Assembly: GCF_004363725.1 (NCBI RefSeq)
Contig: NZ_SNZF01000005.1
Span: forward strand, 1-64,000
Length of the DNA stretch: 64,000 nucleotides
Direction of reading: 5' to 3'
Source: Aquamicrobium defluvii
Lineage (GTDB): Bacteria; Pseudomonadota; Alphaproteobacteria; Rhizobiales; Rhizobiaceae
Shown: piece after piece, positions 36,688-46,700 of the stretch
How positions within the stretch are numbered: position 1 is the stretch's first letter
Layout: each line of letters opens with the position of its first letter
The notes under the pieces: generated by a model
What the model saw: only the letters and a program-made list of their open reading frames with translations
What the model was told of the DNA's origin: nothing
The model's database searches: none
Made by a program: the position numbers and the translations under genes

Positions 36688-38672
36688 GCGGCCTCCACGG
36701 CAGGTTTCACCGCGCCCTTCCTAGAACGGCGCGCCGGCGCACCGACTCTCAACCGCCGGTCGAGCAATGAAAGGGTGCCGCCCGCCATCATCACCAGACC
36801 GCCTCCCCAGATCAGTGTCACGAACGGCTTCCACCACAGGCGCACGACAAGCCCGCTCTCCGTCGTCTCGCCGATGGAGATGTAAAGCTGGCTGAAGCCC
36901 AGCGTGGCGATGCCCGCTTCGGTGGTGTTCATCTGGCGCACGGGGTAGAAGCGGCGCGAGGACCAGATTTCGCGCCTGACCTCGCCGGCAGGACCGAGCA
37001 ATGAGAAATGCGCGCGCTCGTCGTTGTAGTTCGGCCCCTGAACGGGCACCACATTATCGAAACGCACCCGCTTGCCGGAAAGTTCGGTGATCTGCTCCGG
37101 CTTCATCGTCAGCACGCTTTCGGTGCCGAAGCAGATTGCGCCTACCAGACCCAGAACGGTCAGGCCGAGACCGAGATGTGCAAGCGCCGTACCGAAAACC
37201 GAGCGCGGCAGGCCGATGAAGCGCCGCCAGGCGACGGATGGCTCCACATTGCCGAGGCCCGCCTTGACCGCAAGGTCCGTCAGCGCGCCGATCATCAGCC
37301 AGATGGCGAGCCCAACCCCGAGGGCGGCGATTGCAGACGACCCGTCGATCAGGAAGGCCGTCACCAGCACAGCCGCAAGCGCGGCGGCGAAGGCGAACAT
37401 CAGCCGCTGGGCGGCGGCCAGCGCATCGCCGCGCTTCCATGCCAGCAGCGGTCCGAAAGGCACGAGGACGAGCAGCGGCACCATCAGCGGAATGAAGGTG
37501 AGATTGAAGAAGGGAGGCCCGACCGAAATCTTGTCGCCGGAAAGCGCCTCGACGAGCAGAGGATAGAGCGTACCGATAAAAACCGTCGCGGTTGCGGTCG
37601 TCAGGAACAGGTTGTTCAACACCAGCGCGCCTTCGCGCGAGATCGGCTGGAACAGGCCGCCCTGCGTCAACGATGAGGCACGCAACGCAAACAGCGCCAG
37701 CGAGCCGCCGATGAACAGCATGAGAATGCACAGGATGAAGACGCCGCGCGACGGGTCGGCGGCGAAGGCGTGAACGGAGGTGAGAACCCCCGAGCGTACG
37801 AGGAAGGTGCCGAGCAGCGACAGCGAGAAGGTGAGGATCGCCAGAAGCAGCGTCCATATTTTCAGCGCCGACCGCTTTTCCATGACAATGGCCGAATGCA
37901 GCAACGCGGTGCCCGCCAGCCAGGGCATGAAGGAGGCGTTTTCCACCGGATCCCAGAACCAGAAGCCGCCCCAGCCCAGTTCATAATAGGCCCAGTACGA
38001 TCCCATGGCGATGCCGCCAGTCAGGAACACCCACGCAACCAGCGTCCATGGCCGCACCCAGCGCGCCCATGCCGCATCGATGCGGCCCTCGATCAGCGCG
38101 GCGACGGAAAAGGCAAAAGAAACCGAAAAGCCGACATAGCCGAGGTAAAGCAGCGGCGGGTGGATGGCGAGTCCGATATCCTGAAGGATCGGGTTGAGGT
38201 CCCTGCCCTCGACCGGCGCGGGAGAAAGGCGCGTGAACGGATTCGAGGTGATCAGGATGAAGAGGAAGAAGGCCACACCGACCGAACCTTGCACGGCCAG
38301 AACGGTCGCCCTCAGCGTTGTCGGCAGATTTCTGCCGAAGATGGCCACAAGCGCCCCGAAGAACGTCAGGATGAAAACCCATAAAAGCATGGAGCCTTCG
38401 TGGTTTCCCCATACGCCGGTGATCTTGTAGAGCATCGGTTTCAGAGAGTGGGAATTCTCCCACACATTCTGAAGCGAAAAGTCCGAGCGGGCGTAGGCCA
38501 TGGTCAATATGGCAAAGGACAATGCCGTGAAGACGAAACCGGCCAGTGTGACAGGTCCGGCCACAGCCATCATGCGCTCGTCGCGAAGACGCGCGCCGAT
38601 CAGCGGAACCGTCATCTGCACCAGCCCCAGGGCCAGGGCCAGAACGAGAGCGAAGTGACCGATCTCAACCAT
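36684..38672 (-). CDS. ccmF: Haem lyase subunit CcmF (CycK)
   Basis: A 662-residue polytopic inner-membrane protein joining haem to apocytochrome c. The WWD-type haem-handling motif is clear in [20 protein letters not shown], with further conserved [10 protein letters not shown] and the histidines [11 protein letters not shown]. Length and about fifteen membrane segments agree with the family. It lies eight bases after ccmE and overlaps ccmH. Confidence 0.97.
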   Translation of the reverse strand: MVEIGHFALVLALALGLVQMTVPLIGARLRDERMMAVAGPVTLAGFVFTALSFAILTMAYARSDFSLQNVWENSHSLKPMLYKITGVWGNHEGSMLLWVFILTFFGALVAIFGRNLPTTLRATVLAVQGSVGVAFFLFILITSNPFTRLSPAPVEGRDLNPILQDIGLAIHPPLLYLGYVGFSVSFAFSVAALIEGRIDAAWARWVRPWTLVAWVFLTGGIAMGSYWAYYELGWGGFWFWDPVENASFMPWLAGTALLHSAIVMEKRSALKIWTLLLAILTFSLSLLGTFLVRSGVLTSVHAFAADPSRGVFILCILMLFIGGSLALFALRASSLTQGGLFQPISREGALVLNNLFLTTATATVFIGTLYPLLVEALSGDKISVGPPFFNLTFIPLMVPLLVLVPFGPLLAWKRGDALAAAQRLMFAFAAALAAVLVTAFLIDGSSAIAALGVGLAIWLMIGALTDLAVKAGLGNVEPSVAWRRFIGLPRSVFGTALAHLGLGLTVLGLVGAICFGTESVLTMKPEQITELSGKRVRFDNVVPVQGPNYNDERAHFSLLGPAGEVRREIWSSRRFYPVRQMNTTEAGIATLGFSQLYISIGETTESGLVVRLWWKPFVTLIWGGGLVMMAGGTLSLLDRRLRVGAPARRSRKGAVKPAVEAA

Positions 38673-38680
38673 GGCGATGC

Positions 38681-39118
38681 CTATTCATTGTGTTGCCAGA
38701 GACCCTTTTCCTTCAGGCTGTCCGCAACCTCCCGGGGCATGTAGTTCTCGTCGTGTTTGGCCAGTACGCTGTCTGCGACAAAGCCGCCGTCCGGGCCGAA
38801 AGAGCCTTCGGTGATAACGCCCTGCTCCTCGCGAAACAGATCCGGCAGGATGCCTTTGTAGGTAACCTTCACGGTTTCGGCCGTATCTGTCACCGCGAAA
38901 GTGACGGTCGCGTCCTGCCCGCGAAGAATGGAGCCCTTTTCCACGATACCGCCGAGACGGATGCGCTGGCCGGGTTGCACATCGGCAGAGACAAGATCTC
39001 CGGGCATGTAGAAGTAGGACGCCTTCTGGCCCAGCGCGACGAAGGTCAACCCTGTCGCTGCTCCCAGAAAGGCCAATCCTCCGAAAATGACAGCTAGCCG
39101 TTTCTGCTTGCGGGTCAT
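38681..39118 (-). CDS. ccmE: Haem chaperone CcmE (CycJ)
   Basis: A 145-residue periplasmic haem carrier with one N-terminal membrane anchor (LAVIFGGLAFLGAATGLTFVAL), an OB-fold body (RIRLGGIVEKGSI, VKVTYKGILPDLFREEQGVI) and the covalent haem-binding motif LAKHDENYMP (HxxxY). It overlaps ccmI by ATGA. Confidence 0.96.
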   Translation of the reverse strand: MTRKQKRLAVIFGGLAFLGAATGLTFVALGQKASYFYMPGDLVSADVQPGQRIRLGGIVEKGSILRGQDATVTFAVTDTAETVKVTYKGILPDLFREEQGVITEGSFGPDGGFVADSVLAKHDENYMPREVADSLKEKGLWQHNE

Positions 39119-40248
39119 TGAACCTGTTCCGTCATTTTGAGGCCATTCGATGCAGCGAAAGCGATGACTGCCTTGGCCTGCTCGGTGTCCGCCCCGAGAG
39201 CCTCGACTGCCCGGGCAAGCACATCGCGGGCCTTGTTTGCATCGCCCAGAACCAGATGCGAGCGGATGAGCTGCTTCCAGCCCTCACCGTCTTGCGGATT
39301 TTCGCGAAGGCGCTCGTCCAGCCGCTCGACCATGCCGGCGATCATTTCGGCGCGATCCTGCTCCGACATCGCAGTGGCCGCCTCGACCTCTTCCTGTCCG
39401 GGTCCGGGGCCGCGTTCAGCCATCTCCAGCCCGGCCTGCGCCAGCGCCTGCCCGGCCGCGCCGCGCCATGGCGAACCTTCCGGGAGAGAGTCGCGCATGC
39501 GCTTCCAGCTTGCAACCGCATCTTCCATTCGCCCGTCCTGGGCGGATGCCATGGCGAGGAAGAATTGCGACCTTGCATCGGAGGGATCATGTTCCAGAGC
39601 CGCCAGAAAAGCCGCTCGTGCATCCCCTGCGATTCGACCGCCCGCGGCATTGACCAGCGCCTCGCCGAGGCCGGACTGCCGGTCCGCATTCGAGCCAAGC
39701 AGCCTGATGGCATTGTCATAGGCTCGCGCCGAATCCGAAAAACGCTGCATGCGCATATAGATAGGCGCCAGAACTTCCCAGCCCCTGCCGTCGGACGGGT
39801 TGGCGGCAAGATGCGATTCGGCGCGGGCGACTAGTTCGTCGACTGTGCTGTCCGCCGGGTTCCTGGCAAGCCGTTCGCTGAGCGGTTGCGATGGAATGTC
39901 GGGAGAGCCGAGGCGGGCATACACAGCCCAGCTGACGAGCGGCACGGCAAGGACCGCGATCACCGGGATGAGACGCAGGCCGAAGGACCGTTCGCCGCCC
40001 GCCTGCTCCTGGCGCGCAGCGGAAAGGCGCAGAATCCGCCTCCCGATCTCGGCGCGGGCCTGCTCGGCTTCGGAGGGCTGGATCAGTCCGCGGTCGAGAT
40101 CGCGATCGAGCTCGGACAGCTGATCGCGATAGACCTCAAGATCGTGCGCCGTATCCGAAGATTCGGATTTGGGTCGCGCCGCGAGAGGCAGCAGAACCGC
40201 CAGACTCGCGCCCAATGTCAAGACAGCGGCAATCACCCAGAACAACAT
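39115..40248 (-). CDS. ccmI: Cytochrome c maturation protein CcmI (CycH)
   Basis: A 377-residue protein with two N-terminal membrane helices (MLFWVIAAVLTLGASLAVLLPLAA and LRLIPVIAVLAVPLVSWAVY) separated by the typical HDLEVYRDQLSELDRDLDRG loop, then TPR repeats in the periplasm (about 135-370) that bind apocytochrome c C-termini. It is the first gene of the ccmI-E-F-H operon. Confidence 0.95.
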   Translation of the reverse strand: MLFWVIAAVLTLGASLAVLLPLAARPKSESSDTAHDLEVYRDQLSELDRDLDRGLIQPSEAEQARAEIGRRILRLSAARQEQAGGERSFGLRLIPVIAVLAVPLVSWAVYARLGSPDIPSQPLSERLARNPADSTVDELVARAESHLAANPSDGRGWEVLAPIYMRMQRFSDSARAYDNAIRLLGSNADRQSGLGEALVNAAGGRIAGDARAAFLAALEHDPSDARSQFFLAMASAQDGRMEDAVASWKRMRDSLPEGSPWRGAAGQALAQAGLEMAERGPGPGQEEVEAATAMSEQDRAEMIAGMVERLDERLRENPQDGEGWKQLIRSHLVLGDANKARDVLARAVEALGADTEQAKAVIAFAASNGLKMTEQVQ

Positions 40249-40353
40249 GCTGTCTAAATAGCCTCGGGGCCATGCGCTGCCAACATGGCGGACCTGCGAC
40301 CCTTTGACGATTCTTCGTGAAGAAGCGTTGAGGAAAGGGACGCAAAATGCGCG

Positions 40354-40776
40354 TCAGGTGAGCGGAGTCCAGCTCCCATCCGCATTCCGGCAGGCCGTTC
40401 CACGGGCGCTCACGCCGGCGCCTCCGGCGTAGACGGTATGCGTATACTGACGGCAGTCCTGAGAGCCGACGCGATAAGGCTGCGCTGCGACAACTTCGCC
40501 GTATCGACCGGATTGGCTGCCACGCCAAACCACCGGCTGCCCGCTCGGTGTGTATTCCAGCGCCTTGTATTCAGCTTCCAGCCCGCTGCGTCGTTCGCTG
40601 CCGGAGAGGCCGGAACCGATGGAGCCGCTGACGAGGCCCCCGCCCATGGCGGATATAACCGTTGAAGACACCGGGCCCGATTGCCCACCGCCGCCCGTCG
40701 CGCCCCTGCCCATACCGGTCGTGCCGCAGCCCGCCAGCATCAGAGACCCAGCCACCAGAACCAGACGAACGTTCAT
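40354..40776 (-). CDS. Outer-membrane lipoprotein, 17-kDa surface antigen-like (RT0821/Lpp0805 type)
   Basis: A 140-residue lipoprotein with lipobox LMLAGC (Cys at about residue 17), a Gly-rich segment (GMGRGATGGGGQSGP, then ISAMGGGLVSGSIGSGL) like the glycine zipper of Rickettsia 17-kDa antigens, and a C-domain with LEYTPSGQPVVWRG and QDCRQYTHTVYAGG...GTACRNADGSWTPL. ATG 40776 is chosen; the frame continues upstream without an exporting signal. It is a single-gene unit of unknown role, probably structural. Confidence 0.85.
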   Translation of the reverse strand: MNVRLVLVAGSLMLAGCGTTGMGRGATGGGGQSGPVSSTVISAMGGGLVSGSIGSGLSGSERRSGLEAEYKALEYTPSGQPVVWRGSQSGRYGEVVAAQPYRVGSQDCRQYTHTVYAGGAGVSARGTACRNADGSWTPLT

Positions 40777-40917
40777 TTCATCACCTGCACGCCAGAGCAT
40801 CGAACCCACAATGAAATCCGGCGCCCACACAAAAAGCCGTCTTGCCGAAATTTTCGCATATAGCCGCCGCTAACATGTTCAGTTTGGCCAAATTCAGGTC
40901 GTTTGCCCCCGCGCCTG

Positions 40918-42363
40918 TCATTCGATCCTCCGCAACTGGACAATCGCTTTCAGGCCGCCAAGCCCGCCTCGCTCCAGACGCAGCTTTCCCCCATATTCAT
41001 TGACCAGATCGGTGACTATTGCCAGCCCAAGGCCCGTCCCCGGCTTGCTTTCGTCCAGCCGTCGTCCGCGTTTCAAGGCATCGCGTGCCTTGTCCTCGGG
41101 AATACCGGGGCCATCGTCCTCGATCCATATCTCGAAGCTGTCCGGCTCCCCCTCGGCTCCAGGTACAGGCGCTACAGATATGGATACTTTGCTGCGAGCC
41201 CATTTCATCGCGTTCTCGAGCAGGTTGCCGAGCATTTCCTCAAGGTCCTCGCGCTCGCCGGCGAATACGATGTCATCCTCAGGCAGATCAACCGACAGTT
41301 TTGTGTTCGGATTCAGTTTGCCGATCACCCTCGCCAGCCGCTCGACCAGCGGTTTGACGGGCGTGCGATAAACCACGCTGTCGCGCTGTGCCGCCACGCG
41401 CGCGCGCTGAAGATAGTGTTCGACCTGCTGCTGCATGGAAGCCGCCTGCTCGGCGATCAGCTTTCCCTTCGCTCCGCCCAGAGCGCGTCCTTCATTGAGC
41501 AGGACGGCAAGCGGCGTCTTGAGCGAATGGGCAAGATTTCCAACCTGCGTGCGCGAGCGCTCGACAATGCGGCGGTTGTTTTCAATGAGCGCGTTGGTTT
41601 CGTTCGCAAGCGGCTCGATTTCGGCGGGAAAACGTCCGTCCAGCCGCTGCGCCGTTCCTTCGCGCACCATGGCGAGCGCGTCTCGCACACGCCGCAACGG
41701 CTGGAGTCCGTACAGAATGGCGATGGCGTTGATGGCGATCATGCCGAAGCCGAACAGCGAGAGATAAATGAGCAGGCTACGCTGGAATGCCGCGATTTCC
41801 TCTTCCAGCTCGCTCTCGTTACCCATCACGCGGAAGCGGGCGATCTGGTTTCCGGTATCGAGCACGAATTCGCTTTCGAAGACCGCAAGATGTTCCCCGG
41901 CAAGGCCGTCGGCAACGTAGCTGCGCTGGAATTCGGTGTTGAAGGGCACGGCGGTGATGCTCGGTGACGGAATCGCTCCTGTCATGGAGGAAGAGCGCAA
42001 TCCCCCCGTCACCCCCGCAGAGGCAGGCTCCACCGACCAGTACCAGCCGGATCGCGGTTCGGAAAAGCGCAGATCGCCGAGATCGGGCGCACCCGTAAGC
42101 CTGCCGTCCTCGGAAACGCCGACCGAGCCGATGAGGTTGAACAGATGTGCCGAAAGCAGGCTGTCGAAGCCGCGTTCGCTCGCCTGCCTGTAAAGGGTGG
42201 TGATCAGGGTGAAGACGACGACCTGCGCCAATATGGCCCACATGGTCGAGAAGGCGATGACGCGAAATGTCAGCGACCGGGGCCATAGCCGCACCCTGCC
42301 GATCCTGCCAGGCTTTCTGGCGGGTCGGGATGCAGGAAGTGCGGAAAGCTTCTGCGAGTTCAA
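40918..42363 (-). CDS. feuQ: Sensor histidine kinase FeuQ
   Basis: A 481-residue inner-membrane kinase with two membrane segments (about 33-55 and 190-212), a periplasmic domain of about 130 residues, a HAMP-like linker, and the H-box GNLAHSLKTPLAVLLNEGRAL. The HATPase shows NLLENAMKWAR, EDDGPGIPEDKA and GTGLGLAIVTDLV. Its coding start overlaps feuP by ATGA. The feuN-feuP-feuQ arrangement upstream is that of rhizobia, where FeuPQ controls cyclic glucan export and is held in check by FeuN. Confidence 0.9.
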   Translation of the reverse strand: MNSQKLSALPASRPARKPGRIGRVRLWPRSLTFRVIAFSTMWAILAQVVVFTLITTLYRQASERGFDSLLSAHLFNLIGSVGVSEDGRLTGAPDLGDLRFSEPRSGWYWSVEPASAGVTGGLRSSSMTGAIPSPSITAVPFNTEFQRSYVADGLAGEHLAVFESEFVLDTGNQIARFRVMGNESELEEEIAAFQRSLLIYLSLFGFGMIAINAIAILYGLQPLRRVRDALAMVREGTAQRLDGRFPAEIEPLANETNALIENNRRIVERSRTQVGNLAHSLKTPLAVLLNEGRALGGAKGKLIAEQAASMQQQVEHYLQRARVAAQRDSVVYRTPVKPLVERLARVIGKLNPNTKLSVDLPEDDIVFAGEREDLEEMLGNLLENAMKWARSKVSISVAPVPGAEGEPDSFEIWIEDDGPGIPEDKARDALKRGRRLDESKPGTGLGLAIVTDLVNEYGGKLRLERGGLGGLKAIVQLRRIE

Positions 42364-43025
42364 GCCTCCGGCTCACGAATGCGATAACCCATGCCGCGCA
42401 CGGTTTCGATCAGGTCGATCCCGAGCTTCTTGCGCAGACGTCCCACGAACACCTCGATCGTGTTGGAATCGCGGTCGAAATCCTGATCGTAGAGATGCTC
42501 CACAAGTTCGGTGCGCGAGACGACCTCGCCCATGTGATGCATGAGATAGGCAAGAAGCCGGAACTCAAGCGACGTAAGCTTGAGCGGCACCCCCTCGACA
42601 TCCGCCTTGGAAGATTTCGTATCGAGGCGAAGCGGGCCGCAAACGAGTTCCGACGAGGCGTGCCCCGCCGCGCGACGGATGAGCGCGCGCAGCCGTGCCA
42701 GAACCTCCTCGATGTGGAACGGTTTGGCGACATAGTCATCGGCGCCGGCATCTATGCCGGCCACCTTGTCGCTCCAGCGATCGCGGGCGGTCAGCATAAG
42801 CACGGGCATCTTGCGTCCGTCGCGCCGCCAGCGTTCGACCACGCTGATGCCGTCCATCTGCGGCAGGCCGATGTCCAGAACCACGGCGTCGTAAGGTTCG
42901 GTATCGCCAAGGAAATGGCCTTCCTCGCCGTCATAGGCCTTGTCGACCACATATCCGGCATCGACCAGGGCATCGGAAATCTGCCTGTTGAGATCCTTGT
43001 CATCCTCGACGACGAGCACACGCAT
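42360..43025 (-). CDS. feuP: Response regulator FeuP
   Basis: A 221-residue OmpR-family regulator. The receiver domain has MRVLVVEDDKDLNRQI, phospho-Asp in AVVLDIGLPQMDG and the Lys in VAKPFHIEEV. The winged helix has LTSLEFRLLAYLMHHMGEVVSRTELVEHLYDQD and VFVGRLRKKLG. It is translationally coupled to feuQ and follows feuN. Confidence 0.92.
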   Translation of the reverse strand: MRVLVVEDDKDLNRQISDALVDAGYVVDKAYDGEEGHFLGDTEPYDAVVLDIGLPQMDGISVVERWRRDGRKMPVLMLTARDRWSDKVAGIDAGADDYVAKPFHIEEVLARLRALIRRAAGHASSELVCGPLRLDTKSSKADVEGVPLKLTSLEFRLLAYLMHHMGEVVSRTELVEHLYDQDFDRDSNTIEVFVGRLRKKLGIDLIETVRGMGYRIREPEA

Positions 43026-43112
43026 GAAAACGATCCTGCCGGTGTAGCGGCCAGTCGGCCCGGTTACTGTCAGATATAGAGCGATTCCGATGCCATTGAA
43101 ACGAGACGCGAA

Positions 43113-43364
43113 TCAGCCCTTCGGCACCACGATCTCGGTTCGGCGCGGCCGCTCGCCATCCCTGCCGGGAACCAGAACGACGATGACGCAAACCGCCTGC
43201 CCCCCCCTGTTGGCTTCGGAGGCCTTGGCAAGCGTTCCACCGTTCTGCGCGGCAACCTGTTGCCCGATCGAGTAGCAATCGGCAGCGGCGGCGGGCGGCG
43301 CAAGCAGCGCACAGGCGCAAAGCGCCAGCATTGTCGACCGGATGGTGTTTCGAAGCTTTTCCAT
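43113..43364 (-). CDS. feuN: FeuN-like small periplasmic inhibitor of FeuQ
   Basis: An 83-residue protein with a signal peptide (MEKLRNTIRSTMLALCACALLAPPAAA, cleaved near residue 28) and a small mature domain, DCYSIGQQVAAQNGGTLAKA followed by GGQAVCVIVVLVPG, with two cysteines that probably form a disulfide. The size, export signal and place directly upstream of feuP match FeuN of Sinorhizobium, an essential protein that binds the FeuQ periplasmic domain and restrains it. ATG 43364 is chosen because longer starts lack an export signal. The name rests mainly on context and size. Confidence 0.8.
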   Translation of the reverse strand: MEKLRNTIRSTMLALCACALLAPPAAAADCYSIGQQVAAQNGGTLAKASEANRGGQAVCVIVVLVPGRDGERPRRTEIVVPKG

Positions 43365-43485
43365 GTTCGCCGTTCTAACCTGCCATGGCTGAACGTGAAA
43401 TGAATGCTGAATGCATCGCGCATATCCCCCCAACAGGCATTTGCACACAAGAACCAAGCCTCGCCGGAGGCATCACCCGGCAATC

Positions 43486-43692
43486 CTAGCCTATCCTGTC
43501 CTTTGCAGACAACCTGCCAAGAATGGCAATCAGGCCAGATATGGCACTGACACTCTGCAACAGCGTATCGGTGATCAGCGCACCGTCAGCCGCATCGATA
43601 GGAAGGCCCGTCACGCCGGCCGCCCCGGTTGCGACCGTTATGATCGAAGCCCAGATGGTTCTGGAAAAATACCAGGGTTTGGTTGCCGTCAT
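43486..43692 (-). CDS. Small holin-like membrane protein at the end of the GTA cluster
   Basis: A 68-residue protein with two hydrophobic segments (TIWASIITVATGAAGVTGL; LLQSVSAISGLIAILG) around a short polar hairpin and a charged end (RLSAKDRIG), the shape of small phage holins. It begins MTATKPWYFSRTIWASI, a start seen in small phage-type proteins. GGAAC precedes the ATG, 25 bases after the large baseplate gene. It could permit release of particles by passing an endolysin, but this is inference from size and place. Confidence 0.6.
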   Translation of the reverse strand: MTATKPWYFSRTIWASIITVATGAAGVTGLPIDAADGALITDTLLQSVSAISGLIAILGRLSAKDRIG

Positions 43693-43717
43693 TGCGTGTT
43701 CCTTTCATGTATCTGAT

Positions 43718-46700
43718 TCAAATGAGGGTCAGCCGCGATGTGCGGGGCAGCCCCCAACCGGTCGGCCCGCCCAGCTGGCGCACCGTCAGCTCGATGGTTG
43801 CAGGCAGCGTTCCGAAGTCCGAGGCGATGAGAGCCTGCGGATACAGCCAGCCTTGTTCGGCTACCGTTTCGGTACGCACCAGATTTCCGGTCAGATCGGC
43901 AATCTCGATCCGGTATTCCTCACGCTCCTCACCCAACGGAATATCGGGGACCTCCCAGCTGTCCGCATCCAGGCGGCCACGGCGAATCCATGACAGCAGT
44001 ACACCGCCTCCCGCGCGCCTCGCTTTCAGATGCACGGGGGAAAGCGGAAGCTGGGATCGCAATCCACCGACATGCCGCTCCGTGATGAAGTGGAGATCGG
44101 AGATATCCATCGCAGTGGGGCCGACCTGCCAGTTGAGCTCAAGGCCGGTTTCACCTGCCTGAAGGCCAGCCGGAACCACTGCCTCATCGAGAATCACGAA
44201 ATCGGATTCGGCCGGCGCGCCGATTGCCATGGCGTCGCCGGTTCCCAACTGGCCCCGAAGCAGCGAGGACAGGCGCCAGGTTTGAGAAGCTACCTGCTCC
44301 GCCTGCCTGAATTGCAGGACCTCCCAGATACCGGAAGCCGACCTGACAGCTGCCAGGTTGGCTCCATTGAGCACCTGAAGCAGACTTGCGCTTTGCACAT
44401 CGGCGTCGAACAATTCGACCATGACAGAGTTGCCGTGCACGAGCCGGCCTTCAAGTCCTGGTGGCAGGGGTTCAAGCAGGCGTCCGAGTGAAGCGGACCT
44501 TGGGACAAGTTGCCGGTAGGCGAAGCCTTCACCTTCGGGCGAGGCGAATACTGTCTGGCTGCGCCAGGGCTTTTGCCAGACGGCGACGCGAAACTGTTCC
44601 GTTCCACCAGTTCCACCAACCCCCGCGGGCAGATCGAGAAACAGCACGTGGGGCTGGCCCGCGACAATGGATACCTGCTGTGCAACAGGCAACACCGCTT
44701 CCCGCCAGGGGGAAGGCACGGTGGCGAAAATCTGGCGCGCTTCCACCCTGCGGACAATGCCATCCTCAATGCCGGTTACGAGATAGTCCGATGCGGAACC
44801 GGACGATGGCAATCGCACGACCGCGCCCGGTACGACATCGGCATTCGGCTGTGGAACCGCAAAAGACACGGTTTCGCGCTGGTACCAGACGCGCTTGAGC
44901 CAATCATCCAGCAACGCTCCCGCCTGTCCCGCCTCCAATACACCGGGAAAATAGATCGTCTGCTGCCTGCTGCCGGGTACACCGCTTCGCGAACGCCTGA
45001 CTGTAGCCGCCTGATAGTCGTTCGCAGGATCGACAAAACTGAGCAATGCTTCGGCGGGCAATTCGTGGTCGGGATTGCGAACCGCCTCTAGCGTCGCCAT
45101 GCGATCGTCGACGACAAGCTCATCGATTGAAAGTGCCGGGCTTCTCCCGGCACCTGCCCGCTCGATGGTCAGCTTTCCGCCGGCTTCATGTGCACTCAGA
45201 TCGAACAGGTCGGCCAGCGGTTCAAGCGCCGCACGCGCTGTCGTCGGGTCGGCGATGACATAGCCGTTCACGCAACCGTCGACCTCGCCGACAATCGCGT
45301 CATGATAGCCGTGGTCGTGCAGGATCGCGGCTACCAGGGCGGCAACGTCGGGATTGCTCAATCGCCCGTTCAGCCAATGACCCCGGCTCCAGTGCTCGCC
45401 ATCCGACCAAAGGTCAGTCCGTTGCGGAAAAGCGGGGAACGGACGCGCGTCCCAAGCCCAAAGATAGCTTCTCTCATGGTCGACCATCCGCCCGCCATAG
45501 ACGGGCGATGTCGGATTTCCCGTTTCGTCAAAGTCCCCGAACGACGGGTCCCAGTGAGACATGTGAGCCTCCAGAAACCGGCTCTGCGCCAGATCGGAGC
45601 GTCCCTTGTTCGAGAACCAGGGCGTGGAGCTTTCAGCAGACTTCGGATCCGGGAACGCATTGGGCTGGTTTGGCCCCTTGTCGACAGCGGGACAGCCGAG
45701 TTCCGTAAACCAGATCGGCTTGCTTTTGGGCGTCCAGGCAGTCGGCAGCGGCTTTTCGACCCCGCCCACGCGGTCGTAATGCGGACTGGACCACCAGGAC
45801 AGGATGTCCTTGTAGCGAAACACCCATGGCTTGCCATGCGCGCCGTCGGCGATCGGCTCTCGCGCACGCGCCTCTCTTGCGTCCGTATCGGGGTAATACC
45901 AGTCGAAGCCTTCGCCGCCTGTGATGCCGGCGCGCAGTCCCTGCAAGTCGTAAGGACCATCAAAGCCGTCGGGGTTGCCGCCTGCATAATCGGCATCCCG
46001 CCAGTCCGCCAGCGGCATGTAGTTATCTATTCCTACAGCATCGATGGCCGGATGGGCCCACAACGCGTCAAGATGGAAGAAGACGTCGCCCGAACCGTCC
46101 ATCGGGTGGTGGCCGAAATATTCGCTCCAGTCCGCCCCGTAGCTGATCCGCGTCGACGAACCGACCAGCGTGCGTATGTCGGCTGCGAGCGCGCCAAGCT
46201 GTTCCACGAAGGGGAAGGCGTCAAGCTCATCACGCAATGTCGTGAGGCCGCGCAATTCACTGCCCAGCAGGAATGCATCGACCCCGCCTGCCCTTGCCGC
46301 AAGATGCGCATAGTGGAGGATGAAGCGCCTGTAGCCCCAGTCTGCCCCGCCACTGAAGGAAATCGTATTTCCGGAATAGGAAAACTGGTTCTTCTGCGCG
46401 GAACCGCAGAATGCCGCCACCTGCATTCTCGACTGGATCGAGCAGTCGGCCGTTTCAGGTTGCAACGGGGCAGGATGACACGTGATGCGGCCGCGCCACG
46501 GATAAGCGGCCTGGCCCGCTCCGCCATACGGATCCGGAAGCCCGTTGCCGGCAGGAACGTCCATCATGATGAAGGGATTGAGCGTAACCTTGAGGCCCCG
46601 CGCCTTTATTTCCGCAATAGCCTCCATGACGCTCCGGTCGGAGGGCGTTCCGCCATATGCTGGCCCGCCGTCATGCTTCGAAACGACCGGGGCGGTCTGC

